From a bacterium HR27 (GTDB lineage Bacteria; Chloroflexota; Chloroflexia; Thermomicrobiales; Thermomicrobiaceae): a stretch of DNA of 5,952 nucleotides. The stretch lies in NCBI GenBank assembly GCA_002898975.1, contig BEID01000098.1:1-5952 (forward strand). The letters run 5' to 3'. The notes under the pieces were generated by a model. That model was not told the origin of the DNA and searched no databases. It saw nothing but the letters and a program-made list of their open reading frames with translations. Shown here in pieces: positions 1 to 5,952 of this stretch; position 1 is the stretch's first letter, and every line of letters starts with the position of its first letter. Made by a program: the position numbers and the translations under genes.

Positions 1-699
1 TTCACCCCTGGTGCCTCTCTGGAACGGCTTCAGCAGCGGCTGACCGAAGCTGGTCTGGCCGGATCGATGCGACCGGGGACCTTTATCGGTATCCAACTCG
101 TGCTGATGCTTGGTTTGGGCATGCTGGGTGCCCTTCCGTTCCTCGCTGGAAGTGGGCCGGCGCTGTACCGGCTCGGCTTGCCCTTGGTCATGGGAGCGCT
201 CGGCTGGTTCCTGCCCCGTACCTGGTTGAGTCGCCGCATTGCCCAGCGCAAGCGGGCGATCCAGCGTGCATTGCCGGATGCGATCGATCTCCTCGTCATC
301 AGCGTGGAGGCCGGGCTCGGATTCGACCAGGCGATGCTGCGGGTTGTCGAGAAGTGGGATAACGAGCTCACCAAGGAATTCGCGCAGACGCTTTCCGAAA
401 TGCGCATGGGCGTGCCGCGTCGGCAAGCTTTACGTGACTTGGCGCGGCGCGTCAATGTCGATGATCTCACCGTGTTCATCGCCTCGCTGGTTCAGGCCGA
501 TCAGCTCGGAGTCAGTGTCAGCCAGGTACTCCGTGCGCAGGCGAATCAGATGCGGCTCCGTCGGCGCCAGCGCGCACAGGAGCTTGCGCACAAGGCACCC
601 ATCAAGATGATCTTTCCAATGGTCTTCCTGATCTTTCCAGCGCTGTTCGTCGTCATCCTCGGACCTGCCGTTCCGCGCATCATGGAGGCGTTCCGCTAA
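1..699 (+). CDS. tadC: TadC-family type II secretion system F-domain protein (5' partial)
   Basis: This is the C-terminal 232 residues of an inner-membrane platform protein of a Tad/Flp pilus or related secretion system. It would work with TadB and the TadA ATPase to assemble pilin. The frame is open to base 1, and the residues before the first in-window ATG (67) match the usual amphipathic TadC stretch (LERLQQRLTEAGL), so the real start lies upstream and ATG 67 is probably internal. Visible parts: two hydrophobic segments (about residues 28-49 and 56-72), a cytosolic T2SSF domain (about 87-200) with LPDAIDLLVISVEAGLGFDQA and an RRRQRAQELAHKAPIKM-type segment, then a terminal membrane helix (about 202-222) with the FP..FLIFPALFVVILGP pattern typical of TadC. 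Family members are about 300 residues, so some 70 are missing. The TAA stop overlaps the stop of the convergent gene. TadB is the closest alternative, but the C-terminal pattern favours TadC. Confidence 0.87.
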   Translation, partial: FTPGASLERLQQRLTEAGLAGSMRPGTFIGIQLVLMLGLGMLGALPFLAGSGPALYRLGLPLVMGALGWFLPRTWLSRRIAQRKRAIQRALPDAIDLLVISVEAGLGFDQAMLRVVEKWDNELTKEFAQTLSEMRMGVPRRQALRDLARRVNVDDLTVFIASLVQADQLGVSVSQVLRAQANQMRLRRRQRAQELAHKAPIKMIFPMVFLIFPALFVVILGPAVPRIMEAFR

Positions 700-707
700 C
701 GGAGCGC
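688..707. terminator. Inverted repeat centred on the overlapping convergent stops; possible bidirectional terminator
   Basis: Bases 688-695 (GCGTTCCG) pair with 700-707 (CGGAGCGC) around a four-base loop, CTAA (696-699), which holds both stop codons. As + strand RNA the stem is eight pairs with one G-U wobble. As - strand RNA that pair becomes an A-C mismatch. No T-tract follows on either strand, so a classical intrinsic terminator is not demonstrated. There is no intergenic space between the two genes, so this is the only obvious candidate for ending both transcripts. Confidence 0.35.
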
Positions 708-2846
708 TGTGTCGCTGCGGGTAGGTGGCGGTGTGATGACAATGGTCGGATCGTCGAACCGAGCGAACTCCCCGGTCATGTAGTGGCCAGTCGCCATCAT
801 CTCATAGCGACGGATACGGAGGTCCGTCACGCTGACCCACAGCCGGAAGAACGTGTTCGTCGCCGCATCGCGAAATGAGAGCTGGTAACACGGGGTACCG
901 TCAATCGTTTCGATACCGAGGATGCGTACCTCTTCGGCAGTGTCTGCATAGCGATAGCTGGGCCAGCGGAATGGCTGGCTTCCTGGCCAAGGCTGTTCGG
1001 TCCAGGATTCCATGCCAGCGCGGTCGTAGCGTGTCCGGTCGATAATGATCGTCTCCCTCGTCGGTCGCCCGGGTGTGGTGACGGTGTAGGCGGCACGATC
1101 GGGAGCGCGGTACTGGACAATCGTCTCAACGACAGGACCGCCGCTGGTCAGGCGGGTGCGTTCTTCCACGGTCTGGAGTGCGTTCATGGCGCTGTCGACC
1201 GCGCGCAGGAGTGCCAGTCCATCAGGAACGGGAATCGGGACGACGAAACGAGCTGGCGGTGGCGCGTCTTCGCCCGGTCGAGTGACGTACACTGACAAGT
1301 CCCATGTGTCGGCACTGAGGGCGAGCGAGGCGTGGTAGGTGGCGGAACGCCGTTCGAGGCGAACGAGTTGCGGTCCTTCGGCAGTCTGTAGTGCGACCGT
1401 GACCTCGGCATCATCGATGGGTTGACCGCTCGGTGCCGAGACGGTTGCAGCGATCCGGTTGAGTCCGGGGCGGGCTGGGCTGATCGTCAATGCGACGAGA
1501 TATGATCCTGCATTTTGCGCCAACTGTAGGCCGGTCGCGTCCGTCCGCGCTGGAGCTGGCGCCCGCGCTGGAGCGAGCAAGCTGAGCGAACCAGCCAGAA
1601 CGAGCGCGAGCGAGGCTGGAAGGCCTGCCAGGCGCAGGGCTGACAAGGGAAGTGTTCTGCTGCGAAACCAACGAGGGAGACTGAGGAGCAACGGTACTGT
1701 TAGGATCGCCAGGAGGAGCAGCTTCCCGAACAAGAGGCGGCCGTACCAGGTCGTGCCGAGCGCAGTCGGTGAGTGCACGTTCACCCACAAGACATACGCT
1801 CCGCTCAGAAGCGCTGGTTCACTTATCAACAGAACAGCCACCAACCAGCGACGCAGGAGCCGCGTGCCCACCGCCAGCGCGCGATCAGAACCGTGAAGCG
1901 TCGTACGGAGAACGACGGGAAGGAGTATCGAGCTCCCGAGGAGGGCGGTGCCTGTCGCGGTGTGGAACGCTGCGATGGCAATACTCAGCGGAGCCAGCGG
2001 TGCGGTGACGGCATGCCCCTCGAGCGCGCGGACGAGCGCCAGGGCTCCAGCCCCGATCGCCCAACCGAGTTGTTTCCCGCGGGGTGGCACCGGTAGTGCC
2101 GAGGTCGCGAGCAAACCGAGTGCAAGGGCGAGGTTCGCGAACCAGAGGATCCCCGAACGGGAGAGCGCAACCACTCGTATGTTCTGGGCCAGACTCCCAT
2201 CGCCGGCTAGGATGACGAGGGCAGCCAGCATGACGAGGGAGGCGGTCGCGACGAAGAGCGCACCGACTGAACAAGAGCGACGTATCGACCTCGAGAGGCC
2301 TGCCGCTGCTGTACCACGTGCCGTCACCCCAAGGAGCAACCCCCCACCGAGCGCGGCGAGGCCGAGAAGCTGGAGGAAGCGCGTGAGAGCTTGAAGGAGC
2401 GTCAATGCACCGATGGCGGGAAGCGCATCCGCCGGACGCGAGGGATAGCCGACCGAAAAGGTGTACGATCCGGTCACCAGGTGCCCATCGAGCCCGATCA
2501 CCGAGTAGCGTACCCGGTAGGTGCCCAGCTCATCGTGACTCGAAAGTGGCAACACCACTGTCGTGCGATCGTCATCGAAGCGCAGCGCGCCGTTGGGCTG
2601 GACGATCCGACCGCTCGGCGCGAGAATGACGATACCGTCGCCGAGGACGTCGACTGGTTCAGAGAAGGTGAGCACGAGTGCGGAGGGCAGGTGCTCGACG
2701 ATCGTATCCGGTGGCGGATCTGCGCTGACGAGTTCCGCATGGGCGGACACCTCGCGCGGAAGAGCGAAAATGCCGATCGATACTATGAGGAGGGCTAACC
2801 CGAGAAAGAGTCGCACTCTGGAGGGTGGATTCGGTCGTGTCATCAT
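696..2846 (-). CDS. CopC-CopD fusion protein with YtkA-like and LppX/LolA-like C-terminal domains
   Basis: A 716-residue exported and membrane protein, probably for copper binding or transport. A basic N-terminus and hydrophobic core (11-30) form a signal peptide. Cleavage after VSA (35) would leave His36 as the mature N-terminus. The CopC domain (36-133) has FSEPV (61-65) and DGH (120-122). His36, Asp120 and His122 match the Cu(II) ligands known in CopC proteins, so the site looks intact. A CopD-like region (about 150-425) has about eight hydrophobic helices, an EGHA motif (276-279) and the YGRLLFGK segment (368-375). An Ala/Pro linker (424-438) leads to a YtkA/FixH-like beta domain (about 445-540). 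The last part (about 543-705) resembles LppX/LolA-type lipoprotein domains (YRAPDR, IDGTPCYQL, FDDPTIVITPP). ATG 2846 is chosen because GGGGAG lies nine bases upstream. It is divergent from the DUF192 gene. CopC and CopD assignments are strong; the roles of the two C-terminal domains are inferred. Confidence 0.88.
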   Translation of the reverse strand: MMTRPNPPSRVRLFLGLALLIVSIGIFALPREVSAHAELVSADPPPDTIVEHLPSALVLTFSEPVDVLGDGIVILAPSGRIVQPNGALRFDDDRTTVVLPLSSHDELGTYRVRYSVIGLDGHLVTGSYTFSVGYPSRPADALPAIGALTLLQALTRFLQLLGLAALGGGLLLGVTARGTAAAGLSRSIRRSCSVGALFVATASLVMLAALVILAGDGSLAQNIRVVALSRSGILWFANLALALGLLATSALPVPPRGKQLGWAIGAGALALVRALEGHAVTAPLAPLSIAIAAFHTATGTALLGSSILLPVVLRTTLHGSDRALAVGTRLLRRWLVAVLLISEPALLSGAYVLWVNVHSPTALGTTWYGRLLFGKLLLLAILTVPLLLSLPRWFRSRTLPLSALRLAGLPASLALVLAGSLSLLAPARAPAPARTDATGLQLAQNAGSYLVALTISPARPGLNRIAATVSAPSGQPIDDAEVTVALQTAEGPQLVRLERRSATYHASLALSADTWDLSVYVTRPGEDAPPPARFVVPIPVPDGLALLRAVDSAMNALQTVEERTRLTSGGPVVETIVQYRAPDRAAYTVTTPGRPTRETIIIDRTRYDRAGMESWTEQPWPGSQPFRWPSYRYADTAEEVRILGIETIDGTPCYQLSFRDAATNTFFRLWVSVTDLRIRRYEMMATGHYMTGEFARFDDPTIVITPPPTRSDTALR
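1545..1574. repeat. Short in-frame direct repeat in the Ala/Pro linker of the CopC-CopD gene
   Basis: The 12-mer CCGCGCTGGAGC occurs at 1545-1556 and again at 1563-1574, with an 18-base period. The period is a multiple of three, so it keeps the frame and encodes the repeated Ala-Pro-Ala-Arg linker between the CopD-like membrane part and the beta domain. It is most simply a small slippage duplication in a flexible linker. Confidence 0.5.
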
Positions 2847-2923
2847 CCATTCCGTCTCCCCGAATCAGCAATGGTAACAGTCGGGCCCGGGGTGTACGGT
2901 GGCCAGCTCGACCTGGTCGCCTG
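2847..2923. promoter_or_regulatory. Divergent intergenic region between the CopC-CopD and DUF192 genes
   Basis: This is the only real intergenic gap in the window, and the promoters of both divergent genes should lie in or near it. In the DUF192 frame, third-position GC drops to about half here and rises after about 2920, which supports reading it as non-coding. I could not find a convincing -35/-10 pair. On the - strand TACCAT (2876-2871) resembles a -10 box but lacks a partner at the right spacing. The only palindrome noticed is the CGGGCCCG core (2882-2889), which may be no more than base composition. Confidence 0.35.
2856..2861 (-). promoter_or_regulatory. Ribosome binding site of the CopC-CopD gene
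   Basis: On the - strand GGGGAG lies nine bases before ATG 2846. It selects the first Met of the Met-Met start over the ATG five bases upstream in another frame. Confidence 0.55.
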
Positions 2924-3556
2924 GTGCTCTGCGAACGATTTTCCGGTGCTGTCGTCGCCGAGCACGTCGAGATCGCTGAAACCTGGTGGCGTCGTTTGCG
3001 TGGTCTGCTCGGGCGCTCTGCACTCGCTGAGGGAGAAGCGCTCGTCCTCGCACCGTGCTCCGCTATTCATACGCTCGGCATGCGCTTCCCGATCGATGTG
3101 GTGTTCCTCGATGCAGACTGGTCTATTCGCTGTCTGGCCGCGTCGGTGAAACCGTGGCGTATCGGGCCAATTTGTCCGGGAGCAGCCTGCGCCATCGAGT
3201 TGCCGGCTGGTACGATCGCACGGTACCGGCTCGAGCGCGGGCAGCAGTTCGAACTCGTTGTCGAAGATGAGGAATCTCTCGACGCTAACCCCCGCGTCTC
3301 CTGGGTCGAGGTCGCGAGCCGTGTTCAAGCTGGTACGACAACAGATCGAACGTTTGCTCTTCGTGCCCACCTGTGGTGGGTGCGGCTGGCCTGGTTCGTG
3401 GTGGTGTCCGAGGTGCCGCGCATCCTTGGCGAGTGTCCAGCTCGGGGGCCTGCGCTGCTGGCGGTGCGATCTTCCACTCGACACGGAGCACCGCTGTCGC
3501 GATTGTTCGACCTGGCCTTCTGTTATCGGTGCCGTGCGGGCTCTTTACGCGTATGA
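2924..3556 (+). CDS. DUF192 domain protein with an abnormal read-through tail
   Basis: A small DUF192-family protein of unknown biochemical function; family members are often exported or encoded beside unrelated housekeeping genes. Numbered from GTG 2924, the domain covers residues 1-112: RLRGLLGR (24-31), APCSAIHTLGMRFPIDVVF (43-61), VKPWR (75-79), ELPAGT (92-97) and a final RGQQFEL strand (105-111). All the usual conserved blocks are present. The start is uncertain: the frame stays open to GTG 2825 and GTG 2837, but those lie inside the divergent gene, and codon quality improves only after about 2920. No strong ribosome site precedes 2924. The domain ends near base 3260, yet no stop occurs until 3556, so about 98 further residues are predicted. 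From about 3321 on they are an out-of-frame reading of comF and are probably not genuine. No signal peptide is evident from this start. Confidence 0.72.
   Translation: MLCERFSGAVVAEHVEIAETWWRRLRGLLGRSALAEGEALVLAPCSAIHTLGMRFPIDVVFLDADWSIRCLAASVKPWRIGPICPGAACAIELPAGTIARYRLERGQQFELVVEDEESLDANPRVSWVEVASRVQAGTTTDRTFALRAHLWWVRLAWFVVVSEVPRILGECPARGPALLAVRSSTRHGAPLSRLFDLAFCYRCRAGSLRV
3307..3310 (+). promoter_or_regulatory. Possible ribosome binding site for comF
   Basis: GAGG, within GGGTCGAGG (3302-3310), sits ten bases before GTG 3321. It is modest in strength, but it supports GTG 3321 over the TTG 3258 or ATG 3267 starts, which lie at the end of the DUF192 domain. Confidence 0.4.
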
Positions 3557-4028
3557 CGGCGTGATACGCTCTGCGCTTCATCGCGTGAAGTATCGTGCTG
3601 AGCGACGGCGTGGGGAGGTGCTCGCTGCGGAACTCGCCGCTGTCGCGCCTAACTTGCTCGCTCGCTGGCGGGATGATGTCCGTTGCGTCGTGCCCGTGCC
3701 CCTGCACCCATCCCGGCTACATGAACGTGGCTTCAATCAGAGTTCGTTACTGGCACGCGCGGTCGGCGAGGCACTCGAACGACCAGTCCGCGAGGAGCTG
3801 GTCCGTGTGCGCGTGACTCCCGCGCAAGTTGGGCGTTCGCGCAGTGAACGCTGGCAAAACGTCGACGGGGCGTTTCGGTGGGTCGGAGCACCGATCGATG
3901 GCACCGTCGTGCTGGTCGATGACGTCGTGACGACCGGGGCGACGATCAGCGCTGCTGCGCAGGCACTCGCGGAGGCCGGGGCGCAATCGGTGGTGGTGTG
4001 TGCCCTGGCACGAGCACGCCTGGACTAG
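3321..4028 (+). CDS. comF: ComF family phosphoribosyltransferase-like protein
   Basis: A 235-residue cytoplasmic protein of the ComF/GntX family, linked in other bacteria to natural transformation. Its exact reaction is unsettled. Numbered from GTG 3321, an N-terminal zinc-ribbon region carries four Cys pairs: C18/C21, C29/C32, C46/C49 and C59/C62. It follows the usual start of these proteins (IERLLFVPTCGGCG). A KYR motif (90-92) and VPVPLHPSRLHERGFNQ (124-140) are typical of the family. The PRPP-binding loop LVDDVVTTGAT (198-208) has both acidic residues and the TTGAT turn. Length is normal. The frame is open further upstream to TTG 3258, but those residues do not resemble ComF. It is downstream of and probably co-transcribed with the DUF192 gene. 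Its TAG overlaps the dxr stop on the other strand. Competence cannot be inferred from this gene alone, as ComF homologues are also common in non-competent bacteria. Confidence 0.92.
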   Translation: MFKLVRQQIERLLFVPTCGGCGWPGSWWCPRCRASLASVQLGGLRCWRCDLPLDTEHRCRDCSTWPSVIGAVRALYAYDGVIRSALHRVKYRAERRRGEVLAAELAAVAPNLLARWRDDVRCVVPVPLHPSRLHERGFNQSSLLARAVGEALERPVREELVRVRVTPAQVGRSRSERWQNVDGAFRWVGAPIDGTVVLVDDVVTTGATISAAAQALAEAGAQSVVVCALARARLD

Positions 4029-5182
4029 CGTCGGTCGGCTCGACGCGCGATTTCTCGCTCGGTGACCTGGCGCGCCCACTGGTCTGCTTCCAGGATGGCA
4101 TCGAGCGTGAGCGGGCCGCAGAGTGGCCGATGCAGCTCGACGACGTGTTGGACGAGCGGTACGATCTCGGTGAAACGGATCCGTCCTTCCAGAAATGCCT
4201 GCACTGCAACCTCGTCGGAAGCGCTCAGAACGGTCGGGTAGGTACTGCCGGCCAATCCGACCTGACGCGCGAGTTCGAGCGCAGGAAAACGGAGTGGGTC
4301 CGGTGGGAAGAACTCCAGTGTGCCGAGGGCAGCGAAATCAAGCGGCCGAACTACCCCAGACGGCCGCTCCGGGTACAAGAGCGCGTACTGGATAGGAACG
4401 CGCATGTCCGGATACGCTGCATGGGCGATCGTGCAGCCGTCACGAAAGCTGACCAGAGCATGCACGATGCTCTGGGGAGGAATGAGGACATCGATAAGAT
4501 GGAAGGGGAGATCGAAGAGCCAGTGTGCTTCGATGATTTCGAGTCCCTTGTTCATCAAGGTAGCTGAATCCACGGTCACTTTCGGACCCATCCGCCAGGT
4601 CGGATGAGCCAGTGCCTCTGCAGGCGTCACGGTCTCCAGGCGCTCGAGCGGTGCCGTGCGGAATGGACCGCCGGACGCGGTAATGATCACATGATCCAGT
4701 TCTTCGCGGCGGTGCGGGAGTTCCAGCAACTGCCAGAGCGCACTATGCTCGCTATCGATGGGGCGGATCGTCGCTCCGTTCTCGGAAGCCACGCGCATGA
4801 GAAGTTCCCCGGCGCACACGACGCTTTCCTTGTTGGCGAGCGCGATGCATTTCCCAGCTGCTGCGGCGGCGAGTGTCGGGCGTACGCCAGCCTGGCCCGC
4901 CAGGGCGATAACGACGATATCTGCCTCGTCCAGCGTTGCGGCGGTGAGGAGGCCGTCAGGCCCGGTCAAAACCTTGGGGGCCCACTCTTCTGGGCGTTCC
5001 GTCGGATCAGCCAAGACCACGAGACGTGGGCGATAGCGGGCGGCCTGTCTTGCCAGGAGGTCGCTGTTGCTCCGTGCGCAGAGCGCGACGACCTCGAAAC
5101 GATCCGGATGTGCGTCCACGACCTCCAGCGTTTGTCGGCCGATGGAACCGGTTGAACCGAGAATGCTGAGCCGGAGCCGCAT
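4025..5182 (-). CDS. dxr: 1-deoxy-D-xylulose 5-phosphate reductoisomerase (Dxr/IspC)
   Basis: It converts 1-deoxy-D-xylulose 5-phosphate to 2-C-methyl-D-erythritol 4-phosphate with NADPH and a divalent metal, the first committed step of the MEP isoprenoid pathway. Numbered from ATG 5182 (385 residues), the NADPH loop GSTGSIG is at 9-15 and LANKES at 115-120. Metal ligands Asp143, Glu145 and Glu215 lie in DSEHSA and MNKGLE. Substrate residues Ser170 (ASGGPFR), His193 and Trp196 (HPTWRMG), Asn211 and Lys212 all match the E. coli enzyme's known active-site residues. Length is normal and nothing is missing. A GTG one codon upstream (5185) is possible, but GGAGG is only three bases from it and six from ATG 5182. 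The ATG overlaps the cdsA stop as TGATG, implying translational coupling. The enzyme should be fosmidomycin-sensitive, judging only from the intact site. Confidence 0.97.
   Translation of the reverse strand: MRLRLSILGSTGSIGRQTLEVVDAHPDRFEVVALCARSNSDLLARQAARYRPRLVVLADPTERPEEWAPKVLTGPDGLLTAATLDEADIVVIALAGQAGVRPTLAAAAAGKCIALANKESVVCAGELLMRVASENGATIRPIDSEHSALWQLLELPHRREELDHVIITASGGPFRTAPLERLETVTPAEALAHPTWRMGPKVTVDSATLMNKGLEIIEAHWLFDLPFHLIDVLIPPQSIVHALVSFRDGCTIAHAAYPDMRVPIQYALLYPERPSGVVRPLDFAALGTLEFFPPDPLRFPALELARQVGLAGSTYPTVLSASDEVAVQAFLEGRIRFTEIVPLVQHVVELHRPLCGPLTLDAILEADQWARQVTEREIARRADRR
4028..4046 (+). terminator. Weak stem-loop just after the comF stop
   Basis: GCGTCG (4028-4033) pairs with CGACGC (4041-4046) around a seven-base loop, giving a six-pair GC-rich stem that begins at the last base of the comF stop. 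The bases after it include GCGATTTCT, which is only a poor T-tract. It lies inside the 3' end of dxr, so the pairing may be a by-product of Arg/Asp codons. It is a candidate end for the comF transcript. Confidence 0.25.
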
Positions 5183-5952
5183 CACTGTCCTCCGGCGAGG
5201 AGTGTAGCAAGGATCAAGGTGGCCGGAACGGTCAGGAGGAGCGCGTCGATCCGATCGACGATGCCGCCGTGTCCGGGGAGGAGCGTGCCGAAATCCTTGA
5301 TGCCGAGTGCACGTTTCATGTACGACTCGGCCAAATCGCCCAGTTCAGCGAGGATTGCCATCCCGCCGCCGAAAACCGTGGTTGCCCAGGGGGAAAGCGG
5401 AAGTCCAAACAGGAGCCCACCGGCCAAACCGGTGAGGAGCCCGGTTACCAGGCCTGCGACCGCACCTTCCCAGGTTTTACCCGGACTGACACGTGGTGCG
5501 AGCTTGCGGGTGCCGATACGGTTGCCGATCAGATACGCTGCCATATCGGTAAACCAGGTGACCGAGAGAACCCAGGCCAGCCAGGACAAGCCGAGTGCGG
5601 TGGTCGTGCTACCGGTTGCGCTCGCAATGGTATGAATCCACTCGGCACGGGGCTGTCCTTCCAGGGTTCGGAGAAGCAGACTGGCGGCTAGTGGCATGCC
5701 TATGTATGCGGAGGCGAATGCGGCGAGCGTTCCACGCTGCAAACCCTGTCGGAAGTCTGTTCCGCGTGCGTGCCAAGCGAACGGAAGGAGAACGGCCACG
5801 CTTGCTGCGACAGGAAAGAGCGACAGGGGAAGCGGTGAGGCAACGAGAAAGAGTGGTACGCTGCCTGCCACGGCGATACTGGCTGTGGAGAGGCTCAAGT
5901 CGGTGAGCCGCCCGAAGCCGCGAGCCAACTCGTGGGCACTGAGCAGGAGAAC
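5182..5952 (-). CDS. cdsA: Phosphatidate cytidylyltransferase (CDP-diglyceride synthase), 5' partial
   Basis: An integral membrane enzyme that makes CDP-diacylglycerol from phosphatidate and CTP, the branch point to all major bacterial phospholipids. The fragment shows 256 residues. The frame is open through the right edge, and the residues before TTG 5928 (VLLLSAHEL) look like the usual first CdsA helix and its conserved Glu, so the true start lies outside and TTG 5928 is probably internal. In visible numbering there are several hydrophobic helices, WFTDMAAY (133-140), SPGKTWEG (156-163) and GD (205-206). The family signature near the C-terminus follows, with KR (213-214), KDFG (219-222), PGHGG (226-230) and DRID (233-236). 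All conserved acidic residues of the signature are present. It is first in an operon with dxr, overlapping it at TGATG. uppS is expected upstream by analogy with other genomes. Confidence 0.94.
   Translation of the reverse strand, partial: VLLLSAHELARGFGRLTDLSLSTASIAVAGSVPLFLVASPLPLSLFPVAASVAVLLPFAWHARGTDFRQGLQRGTLAAFASAYIGMPLAASLLLRTLEGQPRAEWIHTIASATGSTTTALGLSWLAWVLSVTWFTDMAAYLIGNRIGTRKLAPRVSPGKTWEGAVAGLVTGLLTGLAGGLLFGLPLSPWATTVFGGGMAILAELGDLAESYMKRALGIKDFGTLLPGHGGIVDRIDALLLTVPATLILATLLAGGQ
5189..5193 (-). promoter_or_regulatory. Ribosome binding site of dxr, inside the cdsA 3' end
   Basis: GGAGG on the - strand lies six bases before ATG 5182 and three before GTG 5185. The spacing favours ATG as the dxr start. 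The site is within the last codons of cdsA, which fits coupled translation of the two genes. Confidence 0.65.

Noticed and set aside
30..479. 149-codon open frame on - opposite tadC
   Set aside because: Ser/Arg-rich product antisense to conserved T2SSF coding sequence; a GC-driven shadow.
2871..2876. TACCAT on the - strand as a -10 promoter box
   Set aside because: Only four of six bases match and no -35 element lies at the right spacing.
2871..3149. ATG-started frame on + (92 codons) overlapping the DUF192 start
   Set aside because: No ribosome site precedes it, and its product has none of the DUF192 motifs, which are in another frame.
3280..3295. Programmed frameshift between DUF192 and comF
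   Set aside because: No slippery heptamer or obvious stimulatory hairpin was found; the C5 run is better treated as a possible sequence error or overlap until tested.
2843..3484. 213-codon open frame on - opposite DUF192 and comF
   Set aside because: The + strand carries recognisable DUF192 and ComF motifs here; the antisense product is low-complexity and unfamiliar.
3998..4567. 189-codon open frame on + inside dxr
   Set aside because: It lies wholly antisense to a clearly conserved enzyme, apart from the comF end, and its product shows no recognisable domain; high GC creates long antisense frames.
4604..5155. 183-codon open frame on + inside dxr
   Set aside because: Antisense to the Dxr NADPH- and metal-binding regions, with no recognisable domain of its own.

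Overview
The window looks like a compact, GC-rich bacterial chromosome segment (roughly 60-65% GC by eye) with frequent GTG/TTG starts. The gene mix is a Tad-type secretion membrane protein, a large CopC-CopD fusion ending in an LppX/LolA-like domain, and ComF and MEP-pathway genes with Thermomicrobia-like wording. This suggests a Chloroflexota bacterium, possibly near Thermomicrobium/Sphaerobacter. The lineage is an inference from protein style; no marker gene is present to prove it.

Layout, left to right: (1) the 3' part of a tadC gene on +, whose start lies before base 1; (2) a 716-codon gene on - for an exported or membrane protein with CopC, CopD, YtkA-like and LppX/LolA-like parts; (3) a short divergent gap of about 77 bases; (4) a DUF192 gene on + whose frame runs about 236 bases into the next gene; (5) comF on +; (6) dxr (ispC) on -; (7) cdsA on -, whose 5' end lies past the right edge. 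Nearly every base is coding, and there is no gene-free stretch over 300 bases. No tRNA, rRNA, CRISPR, insertion sequence or phage gene was seen.

Three functional groups meet here. TadC is an inner-membrane platform component of a Tad/Flp pilus or type II-like secretion system; its partners should lie to the left. CdsA and Dxr form a translationally coupled pair (phospholipid precursor and isoprenoid precursor synthesis), a classic cluster whose uppS/frr part should lie to the right. Between them sit two less well understood units: the copper-type membrane protein, and the DUF192/ComF pair.

The most notable architecture is at the junctions. Both convergent gene pairs (tadC/copCD and comF/dxr) overlap by their stop codons within four bases, and the first overlap is the exact loop of an 8-bp inverted repeat. 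The DUF192-comF junction lacks a stop where the DUF192 domain ends. It is either a long out-of-frame overlap or a one-base sequence difference. I found no convincing new multi-gene system; the unusual domain fusion and the DUF192-comF junction are the best leads.
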